A stretch of DNA of 64,000 nt, taken from contig NZ_BBQT01000007.1 of NCBI RefSeq assembly GCF_001570625.1, positions 61,775-125,774 of the forward strand. Reading direction: 5' to 3'. Position numbers and translations under genes: made by a program. Positions within the stretch are counted from its first letter, which is position 1. Every line of letters begins with the position of its first letter. The notes under the pieces are model-generated. The model was not told the DNA's origin. It saw only the letters and a program-made list of their open reading frames with translations, and made no database searches. This document shows, piece after piece, positions 1-8,645 of this stretch. The DNA comes from Syntrophomonas wolfei subsp. methylbutyratica (GTDB lineage Bacteria > Bacillota > Syntrophomonadia > Syntrophomonadales > Syntrophomonadaceae).

Positions 1-10
1 ATTTTTCGTA

Positions 11-1594
11 ATGGGTTTTGCTTTACTATTGTTATCTATATCATTTAACCTGCTCCCTCTGTTAAGCCCCGCTGAAGCAGCATCCGGGCTTGAAATCACT
101 GGAGATGGAGTAGCAAATCCGCTGAGCTTAACCTTAAGTGATTTGCAGGAAATGGAGCAATATCAGCATGTCTACAGTACTATTAATACCTGGCCCAGCA
201 AGAAACTCTATGTAGCCCAGGGGGTCAAACTAAAGGATTTACTAGCTTTAGCGGGTTTAAAAGAAAATGCCCAATTAATTGTATTTACTTCTAGTGATGG
301 TTATTCAGTTACGCTGACAGTGAAAGAATTGCTCAAGGACAAGCGCTATTATTTCCCCTATTTCCAGGATAATAGTGTAAACGATGGAACCATACCGGGT
401 TCTCCAAGGGATGCGGTTGAAGTGCAGCCTATTCTGGCCCTTTTAAGTGCTGAGAGTAGTAAGAATCCCGCTGATATGAATGATATGGATGCGCTATTGT
501 TGGTATGTGGACAACGGGCAGTAAGCGAGCAGACCAATAGTATATTTCTAAAATACATAAGCAAAATCGAGGTGCTGACTTCTAAACCGTCAAAATGGGA
601 TGCACCCAGGGCCAATATAGGCAGTGGAAAGGTAGCTGAAGGAACCTTAATTGAATTGAGCAATAAGCGTAATGATACTGACAAGATTTATTATACTACG
701 GACGGAAGCACCCCAACTATAAACAGCCCTATATTTAACTGGAGCGCCAGTCGATGGTGGAGCCAACGCCCGGATAGTTTAAACGAGATTAATAAGCCGA
801 TAGAGATTAAAAAGGATACCATTATTAAGGCCATAACCATTGGCCCTGGTAAAGAGGACAGTGATGTGGTTACCTTTACCTATCAACCTGGCTTAAAGGA
901 TGAGGATGCTCCGGTAAAGTCAGCTTCGCCCTCTGGGCTTAGTCTCGATGAGAAGCTGGTTAATCTTAAAATTGACAGTGTCATTGAGTTAACAGCAATA
1001 CTTGATTCAGATAATAATACTGAGCAGGGTTTAATCTGGAGCTCAAGCGACACTCGGGTAGCTGCAGTTGATAACCATGGTTGGGTAACAGTTGTTGGTC
1101 AAGGGACGGCTACCATCACTGCAAAAACAAAAGATGGCAGATTTACGGCTAGCTGTATGGTTAATGCCAGTGCGGGAGTAAGCAGTCCAAGTCTTCCTCC
1201 CCAGAGCAGCAACTCTGAGAGCCAGGTGGGAACGCAACAGAACCCGGAGGTATTGCCGGTCCCACAAGATGATCCGCTCTACCAGCCAGAAAAGGAGCGT
1301 ATTGCAGCCAGTGTGGACAGTAGTAGTGATACCCCGGAGCCCCCAATAGCAGCTACAACAGACGCTAATTGGGAGTACCTGGCCAAGAAGGATGATACTG
1401 CTGGAACTGATATTGCTGTCCAGCCCCAAGATCCAGGAGGGCAAATATATGAGCTAAAAGTGGATACGGTTGCATTGCAGTTGCAGATGGAAACAAAAAT
1501 ATGGAGCATCTATATCCTGCTAGTTTACTTAAGCTTATTTATTTTTGGTGCCATAAATAAATACATCGAATATACGAAGGAGGTAGCCGGATGA
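11..1594 (+). CDS. Exported surface protein: molybdopterin-oxidoreductase-like fold, chitobiase-C-like domain, Big_2, C-terminal membrane anchor
   Basis: The first visible ATG is at 11, but the frame is open to base 2 and the residues after it are already the hydrophobic core of a signal peptide, so the true N-terminus probably lies outside the window. Residues about 25-190 resemble the sulfite-oxidase-type molybdopterin fold; the conserved stretch YSTINTWPSKK sits where that family carries its Mo-ligating Cys, and there is no Cys. Residues about 205-295 hold a YYTTDGSTPT element typical of chitobiase C-terminal/FN3-associated domains. A bacterial Ig-like (Big_2) domain follows at about 310-385, then a Ser/Pro-rich linker and a final transmembrane helix (about 497-517). 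The next gene overlaps by 4 bases. Function unknown; probably a cell-surface component of the redox cluster. Confidence 0.7.
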   Translation: MGFALLLLSISFNLLPLLSPAEAASGLEITGDGVANPLSLTLSDLQEMEQYQHVYSTINTWPSKKLYVAQGVKLKDLLALAGLKENAQLIVFTSSDGYSVTLTVKELLKDKRYYFPYFQDNSVNDGTIPGSPRDAVEVQPILALLSAESSKNPADMNDMDALLLVCGQRAVSEQTNSIFLKYISKIEVLTSKPSKWDAPRANIGSGKVAEGTLIELSNKRNDTDKIYYTTDGSTPTINSPIFNWSASRWWSQRPDSLNEINKPIEIKKDTIIKAITIGPGKEDSDVVTFTYQPGLKDEDAPVKSASPSGLSLDEKLVNLKIDSVIELTAILDSDNNTEQGLIWSSSDTRVAAVDNHGWVTVVGQGTATITAKTKDGRFTASCMVNASAGVSSPSLPPQSSNSESQVGTQQNPEVLPVPQDDPLYQPEKERIAASVDSSSDTPEPPIAATTDANWEYLAKKDDTAGTDIAVQPQDPGGQIYELKVDTVALQLQMETKIWSIYILLVYLSLFIFGAINKYIEYTKEVAG

Positions 1595-2229
1595 CCGAAT
1601 CGTTTTTAATACCCCTCAAAGGATCCATGCATATCATAGCCTATGGCTTGCTGGTACCGACCCTTATTATTTTATTATTATTTGTAGCCCTGGTTATTAT
1701 TGAAATGGGTAGCTTACTGGTAGAAGCCCTGGGTGAACGCCGCCGGAGCAAAGTTAACATTCCAGAATTATTGAATGCCTTCAAGGAAAAAGACTTTGAG
1801 GGGATTAGAGATGAGATCATGAATAGTAGTTTGCTAAGGCGACAAAAAGCAGCTTTAAGCGAGCTCCTGAAATATAATGATTTGCCCGGCGTTTCCCGCC
1901 AGGCCCTGGCCCGTCGTTTGCTTAGTGATGAGGAACTGTATTATGCTCGTATAACTTCCCGAACCGATCTGGTAGCCCGCCTTGGTCCCATGTTTGGTTT
2001 GATGGCAACCCTTATCCCACTGGGACCAGGTCTCATTGCCCTTGGCCAGGGTGATACCAAAACTCTGGCAGATTCACTACTGATTGCCTTTGATGCTACC
2101 GTTACTGGACTGGCTGCTGCTGGTGTGGCATATGCCATATCCCAACTCCGCAAAAGGTGGTATGAAGATTACTTGGCTGGTCTGGAAGCGTTAATGGAAA
2201 GCCTGTTGGAGGTGCTGGAACGTGAATGA
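1591..2229 (+). CDS. MotA/TolQ/ExbB-family proton channel protein
   Basis: A 212-residue protein with an N-terminal transmembrane helix (about 15-45), a cytoplasmic region of basic and helical character, and two more hydrophobic helices near 140-190 containing the family-typical GPMFGLMATLIPLGPGL and TVTGLAAAGVAYA stretches. ExbB/TolQ/MotA proteins form proton-conducting stators that energise a partner protein. The start overlaps the previous stop (ATGA), and the next gene overlaps its end by 8 bases, so it is translationally coupled to both a surface protein and a DUF2149 protein. This is the usual ExbB-DUF2149 pairing known from methanogens and Clostridia. The energised process is unknown here; uptake or surface assembly are both possible. 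Confidence 0.85.
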   Translation: MTESFLIPLKGSMHIIAYGLLVPTLIILLLFVALVIIEMGSLLVEALGERRRSKVNIPELLNAFKEKDFEGIRDEIMNSSLLRRQKAALSELLKYNDLPGVSRQALARRLLSDEELYYARITSRTDLVARLGPMFGLMATLIPLGPGLIALGQGDTKTLADSLLIAFDATVTGLAAAGVAYAISQLRKRWYEDYLAGLEALMESLLEVLERE

Positions 2230-2539
2230 AGGTTTGAGGAGAAGGAGAAGATATAGAACTTTGAATGAAGAGGTAAGTCCCTTGGAAGGTGCTATAAATA
2301 TTGTTGATGCTATGCTGGTTTTTGCCTGCGGCTTAATGCTGTCTCTAGTTATCCGCTGGAATGTTGATCTGGTTCAGCCAGGAAATCGCATCGATGTCCA
2401 AAAGGGCCAGGAAGTAACGGAAAATACCGATATCCGGGAGGACTTAACCAAATCTGAGGGAAAGGGGCAACTATATGAAAAGATGGGTACAGTTTATAAA
2501 GACCCGCATACCGGAAAACTCTTTCTGCTTACGGAGTAA
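2222..2539 (+). CDS. DUF2149 protein, ExbD-like partner of the proton channel
   Basis: A 105-residue protein with an Arg-rich N-terminus (RRRRR near residue 6), a single transmembrane segment (about 25-45, with a PLEGAINIVDAMLVFACGL element) and a soluble C-terminal tail. This architecture, with a conserved Asp near the start of the helix, matches DUF2149 proteins found directly after MotA/TolQ/ExbB genes. By position and topology it plays the ExbD/TolR/MotB role, transmitting proton-driven movement across the membrane. It overlaps the channel gene by 8 bases. Family assignment is from recall of the motif; the function of DUF2149 is not established. Confidence 0.7.
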   Translation: MNEGLRRRRRYRTLNEEVSPLEGAINIVDAMLVFACGLMLSLVIRWNVDLVQPGNRIDVQKGQEVTENTDIREDLTKSEGKGQLYEKMGTVYKDPHTGKLFLLTE

Positions 2540-2593
2540 ATGTTAGCAAGAAGCTGAAATTTAGGAAATTATTTATGGAAGGAGAGTATAATT

Positions 2594-4150
2594 ATGCAGG
2601 TAATTAAGAATAAAGCTGTTTATCATTCCCTAATAAGTCTTTTAGCACTACTGTTGTTATTTGTCTTATTCGAATGTCTAGGAACTTCCGCTGTTCTGGC
2701 AGCTCCATCAAACTCACTCGAGATTTGTGGAGATGGAGTCAAGAATCCGACTACCTTTACCCGGGCTCAGCTTGAAGAGATGCCGCAATATCAGCAGGTT
2801 TATAGTTCAATCAATACTTGGCCCAGCAAGAAATGGTATGTTGGAAAAGGGGTTCACTTAAGTGAACTACTTTCGTTGGTTGGGATAAAAGACGATGCCC
2901 GATTACTTAAATTTACTTCGCAGGATGGCTATACAATGACGCTTACGGTAAAGGAATTATTAGAAGACAAGCGCTATTATTTCCCGCATTTTAATGATAA
3001 TCAAAACCGCGATGGTGAAGGAAACATAGTCGGCTCTTCCCAAGGTGCAGAACTAGTAGAACCTATTATCGCTCTAATAAGCGTTGAGGGCAGCAATAAT
3101 CCTAATTATATGAGTGATTTAAACACCCTGGTACTAATGATGGGGCAGCGGGCAGTTACAGAGCAAACCGGGAATGCCTTTGTAAAATATTTAAATAAAA
3201 TTGAAGTACTAACAAGTGAAGTGCCAAAATGGGACAGTCCCCAGGCCAACCCCGGCAGTGGGGAGGTTTCTGCAGGAACCATGATAGCCTTAAGTACAGC
3301 CCGCATGGATGATGATAAGATATATTACACAACTGATGGCAGTACCCCCAACTTGAATAGCCCCATCTACAATTGGATTGCTAAACGTTGGTGGTCAGCC
3401 CGGGCAGATATTCTTGGCACTTATAATCACCCTATAGGCCCTATAAATGAAAATACCACTATTAAAGCCATAACTATTGGTCCCGGCAAGGAGAATAGCG
3501 ATGTAGCTGCTTTTACCTATACAGTTCCAGTCAGCAAGCCGGCAAGTGAAACTAGCATAGTTGCACCAAATGAAGAGACAAATTATCCAGATCAAGCCTT
3601 AGAAAAGCCGCTCCAATCAGAACCAAAGGCTACTCTAACTGATGTTCAGAATCACTGGGCGCAAAAGAATATTAATGAACTCATAGCTTCTGGTATTGCC
3701 GGTGGTTATCCGGATGGTAGCTTTAGGCCTGATAACACCATAACTAGAGCTGAATTTGCCACTATGCTGGTCAAAGCTTTTAATTTGCAAAAGCAGGGCG
3801 GCAAGGTTTTCGCGGATAGTGAGCAACACTGGGCTAAAGAATATATTTCACAGGCAACAGCCAGCAGCGTAGTAAGTGGTTATGATGCTGAAAATTTTGG
3901 TCCAGACAAGCTGATAACTCGCGAGCAGATGGCAGTAATGATTAGCAAGGCATCTAAACTTCTGCTGAAAGCTGAAGCAATGCACTTTGCTGACAGCGCC
4001 AGCATTTCGGAATGGGCTAAAGAAGCGGTGCTTGCTGCTAACCAAAGCGGGATTATGAAGGGATATCCCGACAATACTATCCGCCCCCAGGGAAGTGCTA
4101 CTAGAGCCGAGGCGGTTACAGTAATTGTAAATGCATTGACTTTAAAATAA
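2594..4150 (+). CDS. S-layer homology protein with molybdopterin-oxidoreductase-like fold
   Basis: A 518-residue paralogue of the first gene. It has a signal peptide (1-36, ending LAAP), the same molybdopterin-like domain (about 38-200, with YSSINTWPSKK and no Cys), a chitobiase-C-like YYTTDGSTPN domain (about 235-310), and then three S-layer homology repeats (about 340-400, 400-460 and 465-518; GGYPDGSFRPDNTITRAEF is the clearest). The SLH repeats should tether it to secondary cell-wall polymer, so where the first paralogue uses a membrane anchor this one uses the wall. A strong GGAGAG ribosome site lies at about 2580-2585. It is in the same operon as its neighbours. Confidence 0.8.
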   Translation: MQVIKNKAVYHSLISLLALLLLFVLFECLGTSAVLAAPSNSLEICGDGVKNPTTFTRAQLEEMPQYQQVYSSINTWPSKKWYVGKGVHLSELLSLVGIKDDARLLKFTSQDGYTMTLTVKELLEDKRYYFPHFNDNQNRDGEGNIVGSSQGAELVEPIIALISVEGSNNPNYMSDLNTLVLMMGQRAVTEQTGNAFVKYLNKIEVLTSEVPKWDSPQANPGSGEVSAGTMIALSTARMDDDKIYYTTDGSTPNLNSPIYNWIAKRWWSARADILGTYNHPIGPINENTTIKAITIGPGKENSDVAAFTYTVPVSKPASETSIVAPNEETNYPDQALEKPLQSEPKATLTDVQNHWAQKNINELIASGIAGGYPDGSFRPDNTITRAEFATMLVKAFNLQKQGGKVFADSEQHWAKEYISQATASSVVSGYDAENFGPDKLITREQMAVMISKASKLLLKAEAMHFADSASISEWAKEAVLAANQSGIMKGYPDNTIRPQGSATRAEAVTVIVNALTLK

Positions 4151-4200
4151 TGACTCGAGTATTCTTCAGTTTAAATTAGTTTTACAGGAAGAGGTAAGTG

Positions 4201-5097
4201 ATGAAACAAAAAAGCTTTTTCCAAGCAGTTGGTATTATACTGGGGATGATTATAATTGGCTGCATTCTTTCTATATTCGGCTGCAGTAGCGGTGGGCATA
4301 CCCCCTCGGGGCAAGCTGGCAATACTACCCGTGAGGAGGTCGTATATTTTACCGGAAACGGACTTATGAAAGAAAGCCGTATGTCCTTAAGCCAGATGCT
4401 GGAATTGCCGAATGCTCATTTTGAACATCGCTATTCACTAATCAATAACTGGCCCAATGAAAAGATATTGGTAGCCAGGGGAGTAAAAATATCGGAGATA
4501 CTAAAAGCTGCCGGAATTAAGGATGAGGCTAAATGCATCCTGGTTAAGGGTGAAGATGGCTATGAGTGTTCATATACCCGGGAACAGTTGCTGGAAACGA
4601 AAAGATTCTATTTCCCCGGGGTTAGGGAAAGAGAAGCAAGCAGGGCGGAATTGGCAGAACCAATAATCGCCTATGAATATATGGAAGATAGTGAGCAATT
4701 AAGTGAAGCCAGGGCGGATAGACTATGTCTGATCATGCCGCAGGCTTATGTGAATGAACAGAATCAGCATAGCTTTGTAAAAGCGGTTAGTGAGATTCAT
4801 GTAACTGTAGATGACCCGGGAAAATGGGAAGCAGCCACTGTTTATCCCCCGGCGGGGAACATTAAGAAGGGGGATAGCGTAAAACTGCAACATAAGCATA
4901 TGGGAAAGGTAAAGATGTACTATACCCTTGATGGTTCTATGCCGGGCGAAAATGCTACACTCTATAATCCTAGTACATATCAACCAGAATTGAACCAACC
5001 TATAGTTATAAACCAGGATACCTGCATCAAGGTTGTGGTTAAGGGTTTTGGTAAGTATGACAGCGATATGGCTGAATACCGTTATCAGATTAAATAG
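4201..5097 (+). CDS. Lipoprotein with molybdopterin-oxidoreductase-like and chitobiase-C-like domains
   Basis: I chose the ATG at 4201 because an AGAGG site lies six bases upstream; a GTG directly before it is possible. Lipobox SIFGC puts the lipidated Cys near residue 28. The molybdopterin-like domain covers about 50-200 and carries RYSLINNWPNEK, matching the Cys-less motif of the two larger paralogues. A shortened chitobiase-C-like domain follows (YYTLDGSMPG). At 298 residues it lacks the Big_2 or SLH tails of its larger relatives, so it is a membrane-lipid-anchored version of the same module. Ligand unknown. Confidence 0.75.
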   Translation: MKQKSFFQAVGIILGMIIIGCILSIFGCSSGGHTPSGQAGNTTREEVVYFTGNGLMKESRMSLSQMLELPNAHFEHRYSLINNWPNEKILVARGVKISEILKAAGIKDEAKCILVKGEDGYECSYTREQLLETKRFYFPGVREREASRAELAEPIIAYEYMEDSEQLSEARADRLCLIMPQAYVNEQNQHSFVKAVSEIHVTVDDPGKWEAATVYPPAGNIKKGDSVKLQHKHMGKVKMYYTLDGSMPGENATLYNPSTYQPELNQPIVINQDTCIKVVVKGFGKYDSDMAEYRYQIK

Positions 5098-5161
5098 TAA
5101 ATATTTTAGTATTGGTTTGAATTTACGTACTTGGTGGCAATAGTGAGGAGATGGCAAGTTC

Positions 5162-6067
5162 TTGATGAAGGGACAAATCAAAACAAGAAAGGTACTGATA
5201 TTTGCCTTATTATTCCTCAGCCTAAATATTTTGGCAGCATGTCAAGGGCAAAAACCAGAGAGTGGAGGTAAAATTGAAAAGCCTGATATTACACCGGGTT
5301 TCCTAACCATAAGCGGAAATGGCGTAAAGGCTCCTAGCCGTTTTACCCTGGCTGAACTGAAGGACATGGAGGAAGCTCAGACCAGCCAATGCTACTCAAT
5401 AGTAAACAACTGGCCGAGCAAAAAATATATGCTTGGCAGAGGGATTGAGCTATCCTACCTTTTAAAAAAAGCGGGGATTAAGGATGAGGCGCAAACGATA
5501 AGTTTCCAGGCAGTGGATGGGTATTTTGCAGTATTTACCCGGCAACAACTGGAGGAGAAGCGCTTTTACTATCCGAAGCTGATGGAAGGTAGCGAGGAAG
5601 AGGCACAGGAGGTTCCAGCCATACTGGCTTGGGAACATCGAGAAGGAAGCAAGGATTTGAGCAAGGCCTCCGGCGGCAAGCTCACCCTGCTTCTTGGTCA
5701 AAAGGGATTAAATGATGTGCAAGCCCAGGTCTGTGTTAAAGATGTGGCAGTCATTGAAGTGTTAACCTCGCCGCCTGGCCAATGGAGCACGGTCCGGGCT
5801 ACACCGGCACCGGGGAGGATAAAGCCTGGAACGGAAATCGTTTTGCATCATAGTGAACAGGATCAAGTGAAGATATATTATACCGCTGATGGAAGCTCCC
5901 CCAGTGAGAAGAGCTTGCTTTATAACCCCAGTACTACTTACTATCAACCGGAATTAAATAAACCGCTTGTAGTGAAGCAATCTGTTACCATCAAAGCTAT
6001 TGCCGTTGGATATGGAAAAAACGACAGTCAGATAGCAAGTTTTGCCTATGATGTGGAAGGATACTAG
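5162..6067 (+). CDS. Lipoprotein with molybdopterin-oxidoreductase-like and chitobiase-C-like domains
   Basis: The fourth paralogue of this fold in the operon and closest to the preceding lipoprotein. Start is TTG at 5162 or ATG at 5165; the GAGGAG site at about 5145-5150 favours neither clearly. Lipobox ILAAC, lipidated Cys near residue 26. The molybdopterin-like domain (about 45-205) has CYSIVNNWPSKK; a Cys is present two residues before the Ser but not at the family's usual ligand position. YYTADGSSPS marks the chitobiase-C-like domain. Both lipoproteins end shortly after this domain. Confidence 0.75.
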   Translation: MMKGQIKTRKVLIFALLFLSLNILAACQGQKPESGGKIEKPDITPGFLTISGNGVKAPSRFTLAELKDMEEAQTSQCYSIVNNWPSKKYMLGRGIELSYLLKKAGIKDEAQTISFQAVDGYFAVFTRQQLEEKRFYYPKLMEGSEEEAQEVPAILAWEHREGSKDLSKASGGKLTLLLGQKGLNDVQAQVCVKDVAVIEVLTSPPGQWSTVRATPAPGRIKPGTEIVLHHSEQDQVKIYYTADGSSPSEKSLLYNPSTTYYQPELNKPLVVKQSVTIKAIAVGYGKNDSQIASFAYDVEGY

Positions 6068-6127
6068 TTAAACTTTGGCGGAGTATAGGGGAAATTATGC
6101 TTAATTGCAGATTAAGGGAGGGTTTAA

Positions 6128-7252
6128 ATGAAATTAAATAAAACCAGCTATTTTTTCTTAATAGCACTTTTATTTTGTATTATTTTAACAGGATGTGCTG
6201 AAAAGCAGGTTATAAGTAGCAAGAGCAGCGGTAATCAGGAGTATGAACAGCAAAAGATTATTATTGAGGGGGATATAGAAGAGAGCAAAGATATTACAGT
6301 AGCTGAGATGCGCCAACTTCCTCAGAAAGAGAGCAAGTGTAGTTTTCAACGGGCAACCGGAGAAATGGAAGAGTTTCACGCAGCAGGCCCTGACTTTAGT
6401 GATGTTATGGCTCATGCAGGGATTGATGTTAAGGATTTCAAGGGGTTTGGTATTATTGGTACGGACGGCTATTACTGTCTGGTAACCCCGGAAATAATAA
6501 ACAATAGAGAGATGATTTTAGCCCTGGCCATTGATGAACAATTGGAATTGCCTAAGAATATGCGTCCAGCACGCTTATGTATTATTGACGAATTCGGCCC
6601 ATACTGGGTGCGTATGGTAGACAAAATTATATTGTATAAGGACATACCCAAAAAAGATATTACTTCCGTATGGATATTCAATAATCTGGCCCAGGGAATA
6701 GAACCGTATCCTTATGAATACTACGGAAGCAAAGATAATGCTATCGAACTGGCCCAGATATTTTCCCGCTTTGACCAGGTGGAAGGCAGGGCCTTTTTTA
6801 CCATGAAGTCAGCTGATGGCTTTACCAAAAGCGAAGCTTTAAGTATGGTTAATAAGCACTATTATATAAAGGTAGCGGGTGAAGGTGCGCCTATGAATAT
6901 TTGCCCCAATATCAAACTGGGAATGAACGTAAAACATATTGCTTGGTTTTCCACCAATGCTGATGCGGCAATATTCCCCGAGCAAATGGCAGAACTTATG
7001 GGAGAAAAAGATTTTAGCGGTATAAAGGGGATAGTACTGAAGGATATCTTGGAAGAAGTTCAGCTGAAAGGTATAGAAGAAAAAGAGTTTGAATTAGTTG
7101 GTATGGATGGGGAGAGTGTCACGGTAAGCGGTAAGGATTTGTCCCAAGGCCTGTTGCATATTGAGGATGATGGCAATTACCTGGTTTTATGGCAGGAAGG
7201 GACAGGATTACAGGCGGTAGATAATCTTCTATGTATCCGCTCAATAAAATAA
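6128..7252 (+). CDS. Lipoprotein with two divergent molybdopterin-oxidoreductase-like domains
   Basis: Lipobox ILTGC (Cys near 22). The first half (about 45-165) keeps the fold's landmarks: an ADSD-like FSDVMAHAG strand-helix, IGTDGYYCLVTPE, then LCIIDEFGPYWVRMVDKI. The second half (about 180-374) repeats the pattern in more degraded form, ending DDGNYLVLWQEG. No chitobiase-C domain. A GGGAGGG ribosome site precedes the ATG. The TAA stop lies inside a 10-base direct repeat that flanks an R1 repeat copy, so that element inserted just at the gene's end. Function unknown. Confidence 0.65.
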   Translation: MKLNKTSYFFLIALLFCIILTGCAEKQVISSKSSGNQEYEQQKIIIEGDIEESKDITVAEMRQLPQKESKCSFQRATGEMEEFHAAGPDFSDVMAHAGIDVKDFKGFGIIGTDGYYCLVTPEIINNREMILALAIDEQLELPKNMRPARLCIIDEFGPYWVRMVDKIILYKDIPKKDITSVWIFNNLAQGIEPYPYEYYGSKDNAIELAQIFSRFDQVEGRAFFTMKSADGFTKSEALSMVNKHYYIKVAGEGAPMNICPNIKLGMNVKHIAWFSTNADAAIFPEQMAELMGEKDFSGIKGIVLKDILEEVQLKGIEEKEFELVGMDGESVTVSGKDLSQGLLHIEDDGNYLVLWQEGTGLQAVDNLLCIRSIK

Positions 7253-7374
7253 TCAATGCTGACCCTGCGCGAGACAAGCCGCAGGTGTTACCCATGCGTA
7301 GACTGCGAGCGGTATATTCATGCAATCTTGAATATTTATAACTTTTTGCAGTGGAATCAATGCTTAATACTGAG
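7251..7374. repeat. R1 dispersed repeat, partial copy with flanking direct repeats
   Basis: Bases 7261-7364 end in ACTTTTTGCAGTGG and match the right end of the full R1 copy at 40698-40870, including a GAGCGG-TATATT-CATGCAA stretch. The segment is flanked by the 10-base direct repeat AATCAATGCT at 7251-7260 and 7365-7374, which looks like a target-site duplication. The left terminal repeat seen in the full copy is missing, so this is a derivative or internally rearranged copy. It separates two genes of one apparent operon. Confidence 0.6.
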
Positions 7375-7384
7375 GAGTTGAACT

Positions 7385-8002
7385 ATGCTTAAACGGGCGA
7401 TAGCTTATATAGTTTTAGTTGCCATTATTATTGGGTGTTGGGGAATAACAGGATGTTCCCGAGAAAAAACCATACCCAAGCAGCAGCTTACGATTCTAAA
7501 CCAATTATTATCTACTTCCGTAAGCGATAAACAAGTGGAGACAATCGAGATCCAAGATGAAACAGCGCGGAAATTTCCGGCCATTGACAAGATGTTCAAA
7601 GTAGTTGCCGATGAAGAGCAAGAAAACTATGTGTTTCTGGTCAGTCCGATTGGCTACCGGGCACCAATCAACATCATGGTAGCAATTGATGGGGAAAAGG
7701 ACGAAATTGCTGGTATTAAGGTGCTGCAACAGGATGAAACACCGGGATGGGGGGAATGGCTGGCGGAGACGTGGTTTACCGATCGTTTTAAAGGCAAGAG
7801 TGTGGATATTTACCTGGAAAAAGCTGTATTGGAGGCCAAAGCCCCCAATGAGATCATACAGATTACCAGTGCTACCGTTACTACCCAGGCAGTGCTAAAT
7901 GGTGTCAATGCGGCTATGGGTGCTTATAGGGAACTGGTACTGGGAAGCGAAGCTGAAGCGGTACCACTTAATGTAGAGGGTTTTATTACCGAAAGTGAGT
8001 AG
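7385..8002 (+). CDS. FMN-binding lipoprotein (RnfG/NqrC-like flavinylation domain)
   Basis: A 205-residue lipoprotein (lipobox GITGC, Cys24). The C-terminal half is an FMN-binding domain of the RnfG/NqrC/PplA type: it carries DETPGWG at 118-124 and ITSATVTT around 160-167, where Thr164 is the likely residue to which ApbE attaches FMN through a phosphoester bond. The usual motif is SGAT; here it is SAT, a small deviation. The ApbE gene lies 1.6 kb downstream in the same direction. It should act outside the membrane as an electron carrier between the NapH-like membrane protein and surface partners. Confidence 0.8.
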   Translation: MLKRAIAYIVLVAIIIGCWGITGCSREKTIPKQQLTILNQLLSTSVSDKQVETIEIQDETARKFPAIDKMFKVVADEEQENYVFLVSPIGYRAPINIMVAIDGEKDEIAGIKVLQQDETPGWGEWLAETWFTDRFKGKSVDIYLEKAVLEAKAPNEIIQITSATVTTQAVLNGVNAAMGAYRELVLGSEAEAVPLNVEGFITESE

Positions 8003-8060
8003 TCTAAGCTTCTCCTGGAAATGGGCAGATAACCGGAATCATACGGAGGATAGAGCCAAA

Positions 8061-8603
8061 ATGAATAAGCACCCGAAAGAAATTGTTACGCTACCCCAAT
8101 ATAGAATATCCAATAAGCCAGTGTTTATTATAATAATCATTCTTCTGTTTGCAATCATTTTATTCAGCTATTTTAACTTGCAAGGAGAAAAACTGGAAGA
8201 AGGCAGAATCAGGGTAAAGGCTGGAGACCATATCATTGGGGAAATAACTATTGATGAGGTGAAAAAACTGCCAGCAGTTAATAAAAAACTGGTAATAAAC
8301 TCAACCGCCGGACTGAGCAAACATAATTTTACTGGAGTAGCTCTCTACGAGGTATTTAACCAGATGGACCCGGCTATTGTTAAGAATTATAACAGGGTTA
8401 TTACTAGAGGTGTAGATAACTATGTTTCGGGCCTTAATATGGAGGAAGTATTAGAAAGCAACAATGTTTTTCTGGTTTATGCAGATAATGGCAAAGCCCT
8501 AAAAAGCAAAAGTGGCAGAGAGGGTACCATGAGGATTATTATACTGAATGACCCATACGGGCAGCGCTTTACCAATTATTTGGCAGAGATAGAGCTGGAA
8601 TAA
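8061..8603 (+). CDS. Membrane-anchored protein with molybdopterin-oxidoreductase-like fold
   Basis: The start chosen is ATG 8061, preceded by ACGGAGGA at 8043-8050; the frame is open further upstream but without a ribosome site. The 180-residue product has one N-terminal transmembrane helix (about 20-40) and a single small domain resembling the shared fold of the cluster: GEITIDEVKKLPAV, NFTGVALYEVF, then RIIILNDPYGQRFTNYLAEIEL. It has no Cys. It is the simplest member of the family here and sits between the FMN lipoprotein and the NapH-like gene, so it may be the membrane-proximal partner. Confidence 0.6.
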   Translation: MNKHPKEIVTLPQYRISNKPVFIIIIILLFAIILFSYFNLQGEKLEEGRIRVKAGDHIIGEITIDEVKKLPAVNKKLVINSTAGLSKHNFTGVALYEVFNQMDPAIVKNYNRVITRGVDNYVSGLNMEEVLESNNVFLVYADNGKALKSKSGREGTMRIIILNDPYGQRFTNYLAEIELE

Positions 8604-8645
8604 AACCGAACTAGCCTTTGCCGCAAAAATACGGAGGGTTATTAT

